This document shows positions 60,108 through 64,000 of a stretch of DNA of 64,000 nt, in pieces. A model generated the notes under the pieces. That model saw only the letters and a program-made list of their open reading frames with translations, had not been told where the DNA came from and searched no databases. Position 1 is the stretch's first letter. Each line of letters opens with the position of its first letter. The stretch covers positions 9,850,479-9,914,478 of the forward strand of contig CM034109.1 in the NCBI GenBank assembly GCA_019914945.1, written 5' to 3'. The DNA is from Typha latifolia. Lineage: Eukaryota; Streptophyta; Magnoliopsida; Poales; Typhaceae. The translations under genes and the position numbers were made by a program.

Positions 60108-61160
60108 TAATAATTTAGGGGCAAACCAAATATTAGCAAAGCTAATATCAATATCTATGTGAGAACTCCAAATGCAAGATGCTAGTTCTAGAGAACTTCA
60201 AATACTCAAGGTAATCACAAACATGAACACCAAATCAATGCAAACCATGAAGAAAAAAGAGGGAGAGACACGATTTACGTGGTTCGGCGATGTGCCTACG
60301 TCCACGGGCGGAGCAATCTTCAATCCACTATGCAAATCTTCAAATACAAAGAGATTACAACTCTAATCTCTCTCTAAACAATGGTGGCTCTCCCCTACAA
60401 GCTTTTCTCTCTTGCAAAATGCCTACCCTCAACCCTAAAACCCAACATTTCTATTAATAGGCCCGGTTCAGAACTGGGTTTTTCCACGTCGCGTTCGAAC
60501 GCCCTCGGGGCGCGTTTGAACGCGCCTAGTGCAAATGCAGACTGGCGTTCGAACGGGGCCGTTCGAACGCCTGCAGAAACTGCTGCTCTCGGGTTGGCTC
60601 GCGTTCGAACGTGGCTGGGGCCGTTCGAACGCCTGCATCACAGACTGCTCTCTGTCTGGAGCCCGCGTTCGAACGCCCCTAGGGCCCGTTTGAATGCGTG
60701 GCACAGAAATGCTGATATTTTGCTGAAACTGAATTTGAGCCAATTTTTAACAATTCTCCACCTTGGAGACAAATTCACAACTTCACCAAAACACTCTCCA
60801 CCACTGCAAAGTGACTGCAAATCCCAAAATTGCACCGCCTGCAAATTTGCGTCAAAAGACACCGAATGCAAACAATTTCTGCAAACAAATCCAAAATAAA
60901 CTCCAAATGGTCTTCACCATTGCAAAGTGAGTGCACCACTCCAAATACCAAATGCAAGCAAATATGATGAGACTTCAAAGATGTCAAACAACTGTCTCCA
61001 CCAATTCTCTTGGAGACCTCATTATTCAAATTTGGGCTTTGTGATCCATGACCATATCTGCCTATCACAATCTTGCCCTGCAAAAAATACAAATTCATTT
61101 TCCGAAAGTCTTTCATCACAACTCGAATTCTCAATGCAATTTTCAAAATTTCATTGTGAA
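60034..61160. mobile_element. Foreign repeat sequence replacing the middle of EF2 (probable LTR-retroelement derivative)
   Basis: About 1.1 kb with no EF2 similarity separates the two EF2 fragments. It contains TTTACGTGGTTCGGC followed by GCCTACGTCCACGG (about 60275-60305) and ATTCTCCACCTTGGAGAC (about 60751-60768). I associate these motifs with LTRs of plant Copia-type retrotransposons. A GC-rich TTCGAACG array lies between them. Short A-rich repeats of the CTCCAAATGCAA type occur on both sides. I could not find clear TG...CA ends, a primer-binding site or a target duplication, and more than 1.5 kb of EF2 coding sequence is missing, so simple insertion alone does not explain it. Class is inferred. 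Confidence 0.5.
60490..60698. repeat. Array of eight TTYGAACG-type palindromes in four pairs
   Basis: The core GTTCGAACG or its one-base variant GTTTGAAYG starts near 60493, 60514, 60547, 60560, 60602, 60622, 60666 and 60688. Members within a pair are about 14-22 bases apart, and pairs recur every about 53-64 bases. The patch is markedly GC-richer than its surroundings, and GGCC or CCTAGGGCC spacers separate the members. Confidence 0.85.
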
Positions 61161-61325
61161 GCCTTTGGATTCCAATGCGCTCAATGAGATGATCACTGGG
61201 AAATGATGTTTTCTGATCCTATGGAGCCTGCCTCTCAGGCAGCACAGCTTGTGACAGAAATTGGCAAGAGGAAGGGCCTAAAGGAGCAGATGACCCCACT
61301 GTCTGATTTCGAAGACAAGATCTAA
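61160..61325 (+). pseudogene. EF2: Elongation factor 2, 3' fragment (last 45 codons)
   Basis: From GAT at 61191 the frame reads DHWEMMFSDPMEPASQAAQ, then LVTEIGKRKGLKEQMTP and LSDFEDKI, with TAA at 61323-61325. This is the C-terminal end of EF2 domain V. Weak similarity may reach back to about 61160 (GCCTTTGGATTCCAATGCG), but a stop codon (TGA at 61185) and small changes interrupt it there. It is collinear with the 5' fragment on the same strand, about 1.1 kb downstream. The intervening 600 or so residues of EF2 are absent. Confidence 0.9.
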
Positions 61326-62414
61326 TCTTCTTATCACAATGTACGTGCATCTTCTTAGATACTTGCAGTTGTCAAAGGTAATTCTCTATGTAATACCTTT
61401 ATTTTGTACTTTATAAAATGTAGAACTATAAATACGTTCAGCTTACGACTCCTCCTTTTGGTTTTATTCATCTACTCCAATCTGATGGGATAAAGAGCTC
61501 CTATAACACAACGATTGCCCCTTGTTGCTTTCTGCTGTATGATGCAGTTGAATAAAATCATAACATGAATTTGTGGAGAGAAATGATTATAATTAGTCTC
61601 CACCGGTCCATCTCCTCATCAAAACTCATCTTTCTGAGGCATAATCATCATCCACCGTGTCAAATCCCATTCCCTAGTCGCGTACGTGTTCCTTACGACA
61701 TTAATTGCGCCACAAAAGATGCTCCTCAAGTCGATGGGAGAGAAAAGTATTCGGTAAGACTTTGAATGGAAGAGGAAGCTTCTATTCACCCTGTCCTTAT
61801 CCTGCCCCATTTTCCACAAGCTTTATCAACTTTATGCAGGCCGTGTGTAAGGTATCGGATATCTAGAATTACAAATAGCATCTACTTTCTAGAGTATTGC
61901 ATTTACTAATACACCTCTCATTCCGCCGTAGTCAGACAAAGTGGGCACAACGAAAGCACATCGATCGCTGTTGAAACTGCTCTTTTTGGCATTATTTTAC
62001 GGTGAAGGATCCTCTCGTCCTTTCACTTTGGTTTGATTCTATGAAATTTCCAATTTTATGTTAAGACTATTTATTATGTGATACAATAATTTCTAAACAA
62101 AAGAGACGTTCGCACGTGCACTCTGCTTGCTTATTTTTTATTTCTAGATCCTGATAATTAAAGCTCCCTAAATCCACCTCTAGGCTCTAGAAACTATTAT
62201 ATATCATTTATTTATACTATCAGTTCTAGAAGAAAGTCTTCTTTTCCGGTCGCTGGGGTCCGCCAATCCTAACTACCCCTTGTTACTCCACTACGACTTT
62301 GAACTGCCGTCTTTGACCACGAGAAGAGCAAACTGGAAGTTATCCGTTCGGACTATTTAATTCACCCGCTAAATCCTTCACAATATAGACGGAAGAAGAA
62401 AAAAGGAAACAAAA
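61326..62414. other. EF2 relic 3' region and promoter of the receptor kinase
   Basis: The region is AT-rich. The first part resembles a normal 3' UTR of the ancestral EF2 gene. TTTGACC (W-box core TTGACC) occurs near 62312, about 100 bases before the receptor kinase start. No gene is seen. Confidence 0.5.
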
Positions 62415-64000
62415 ATGGCCGCCAAGATGGCCTCTATGCATCTCCTCCTCTTCTTCCTAAGTCTCATCTATTTTCCTTCTAAATTTATATCCCAAATCAC
62501 ACCAAATGAAGTGGAGAGGCAAACACTTGTAAGAATAAAGAGTGATTGGGATAATCCAACGTCACTCGCCTCCTGGAGCAACTCAACCTCTCACTGCAAT
62601 TGGGTTGGAATCCAGTGTTCCTCCAATGGCGCAGTTATTAGTATCGCCTTATCTAATCAAGGGTTATTTGGAGCTTTCTCAGCATCTATCTGCGATCTCA
62701 AAAACCTTTCTTATCTCGATCTCAGTGATAACAACATCGGCGGCACCTTCCCCACCTCGCTCTACAACTGCTTGAACCTCGGATTCCTTAACATCTCCTT
62801 CAACCTCTTCGTCGGCGGTCTCCCAGCTGATATCGACAGCCTCTCCCCCGCCTCACATACCTCAATCTCGGCTCCAACAACTTCACCGGCGACATTCCCC
62901 CCGCCGTCGGCCGCCTCACCTCGCTCCAAACTTTATGGCTCTACAACAACCTCTTCAACGGCACCTACCCTGCGGAGATCGGCGACCTTTCCAATCTTGA
63001 ATCCCTCGCCCTCGCGTACAATACCTTCTCCCAGACGGCGATCCCCGCGAGGTTCGGCAATCTGAGCAAGCTGAGCTTTCTATGGATGGCGAGCACGAAT
63101 CTCGAGGGCGAGATTTCGGAGAGTCTGATGCGGCTGCCGGCGATAGTGCAGCTGGATTTGACGAGGAATTCGCTGACCGGAAGCATCCCCGCCGGAATCT
63201 GGAATCTCAAGAATTTGAGATTCTTGTATCTTTTCCAAAATAACCTTTCCGGAAGTATCAATCTCAATGGCTCGATCGGTGCGGAGGGATTGGAAGAGAT
63301 CGATGTCTCCATGAACCAGATCACCGGATCGATCCCCAAGAGCTTCGGCGGTCTCCGGAACCTTTCACGTCTTGTAATGTTCAACAACCGGCTCTCCGGA
63401 GAGATCCCAGCAAGCATCGGCCTTCTCCCGTCGCTCTACGATCTCCGGCTGTTCAACAATAGCTTGACAGGCGTCTTGCCGCCGGAATTAGGGAAGAACT
63501 CCCCACTTTCGAATTTTGAGGTGGATGACAACATGATCTCCGGCGAACTACCGGCGGATTTATGCGCGAGAGGGATGTTTGGCTCTCTAGTTGTGTCTAA
63601 TAACTACATGAGCGGAAAGATTCCGGAATCGCTCGGGAGTTGTGCTACCTTGAACGACATCCAGATACAGAATAATAGGTTCTCCGGCGATGTTCCGGTA
63701 GGGATTTGGTCGGCGACGTATCTGACGACTGTGCTCATGCACGATAATGCTTTATCGGGCACACTACCGGACAAATTGCCGGGGAAACTCAACAGGCTAC
63801 AGATCGAGAGAAACCGGTTCACCGGCAGCATCCCGTCATCGGCCAGGAATCTTCTTGTGCTCACAGCGAGCGACAACCTCTTCTCCGGTGAGATCCCGGC
63901 GAACCTCAGTCGGATCTCCAGCCTCCAGACCCTGGAGCTCGCCCGGAACCGGATCTCCGGCGGGATCCCGGCATCGATCTCGACGCTGACGTCACTCACC
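62415..64000 (+). pseudogene. LRR receptor-like kinase, LRR-XI (At5g25930 type), 5' part with an apparent frameshift
   Basis: The family comprises plasma-membrane receptors for peptide-type ligands. From the ATG at 62415 a signal peptide (MHLLLFFLSLIYFPSKF within it) precedes LRRNT_2 (EVERQTLVRIKSDW ... SHCNWVGIQC) and the first LRRs (LSYLDLSDNNIGGTFP). At 62845-62849 a run of five C breaks the frame. Reading on with one base shifted from 62849 gives RLTYLNLGSNNFTGDIPP and then LRRs without any stop to the window edge (for example LTRNSLTGSIPAGIWNL, SRLVMFNNRLSGEIP, LARNRISGGIPASI). The family has D-x-LSP-x-L-x-YLDL at this point, so exactly one base is missing. The original frame ends at a stop at 63063-63065 (216 residues). 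Either the allele is broken or the base was lost in a homopolymer during sequencing. The kinase domain lies beyond the window. Confidence 0.85.

Noticed and set aside
60490..60698. CRISPR-like repeat-spacer appearance
   Set aside because: The repeat core is only 8-10 bases and palindromic, spacers are short and similar, and the genome is a plant's.
60381..60899. 172-codon frame with repeated Arg-Ser-Asn-Ala type peptides
   Set aside because: The protein repeats simply reflect the TTCGAACG DNA array. Both strands give similar repeat peptides, so it is not evidence of a gene.

Overview
The window is nuclear genomic DNA of a flowering plant, probably a monocot. Coding sequence is split by GT-AG introns, intergenic DNA is AT-rich and carries simple repeats and transposon remains, and all recognisable proteins belong to plant families. 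The monocot suggestion rests mainly on the cytosolic NADP-malic enzyme N-terminus and is an inference. The species cannot be fixed by eye.

Layout. (1) 1-4409, minus: NADP-malic enzyme, missing its last exons beyond the left edge. (2) 8094-12224, plus: a decayed copy of ribosomal protein eS24. It has an internal deletion, a 4-base frameshift, and a 976-bp PIF/Harbinger-like element (TSD TAA) inserted in its last exon. (3) 13422-16501, plus: a clade A protein phosphatase 2C (ABA signalling) behind several CACGTG elements. (4) 18216-23931, plus: organellar tryptophanyl-tRNA synthetase in about 15 exons, including a 22-bp microexon. (5) 24770-34929, minus: MMS19, the HEAT-repeat Fe-S targeting and DNA repair factor, in 19 exons. 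(6) 35937-40730, minus: a LysM receptor-like kinase of the LYK3 type, 11 exons. (7) 46066-48198, plus: an Aux/IAA repressor with a probable 5' UTR intron. (8) 51916-53622, minus: an intronless SpoU/TrmH-type RNA 2'-O-methyltransferase. (9) 55968-56978, minus: an intronless 3-hydroxyisobutyrate dehydrogenase-like enzyme. (10) 59028-61325, plus: a broken elongation factor 2 gene. It has an intact first ~190 codons, then about 1.1 kb of foreign repeat DNA, then the last 45 codons. (11) 62415 to the right edge, plus: an LRR receptor-like kinase (LRR-XI, At5g25930 type) with an apparent one-base deletion in a C run.

These are mostly independent plant genes, not an operon or a biosynthetic cluster. 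Stress and hormone signalling (PP2C, LysM-RLK, Aux/IAA, LRR-RLK) and translation (TrpRS, eS24 relic, EF2 relic, RNA methyltransferase) are both well represented, but I see no evidence that they act as one system. I did not find a clearly new biological system. The most informative structures are the two disrupted translation genes with their insertions, a GC-rich array of TTCGAACG palindromes inside the EF2 insertion, the frameshifted receptor kinase, and a (GA)9 repeat lying directly on a splice donor of the malic enzyme gene. Exon borders were read by hand and may be off by a base or so.
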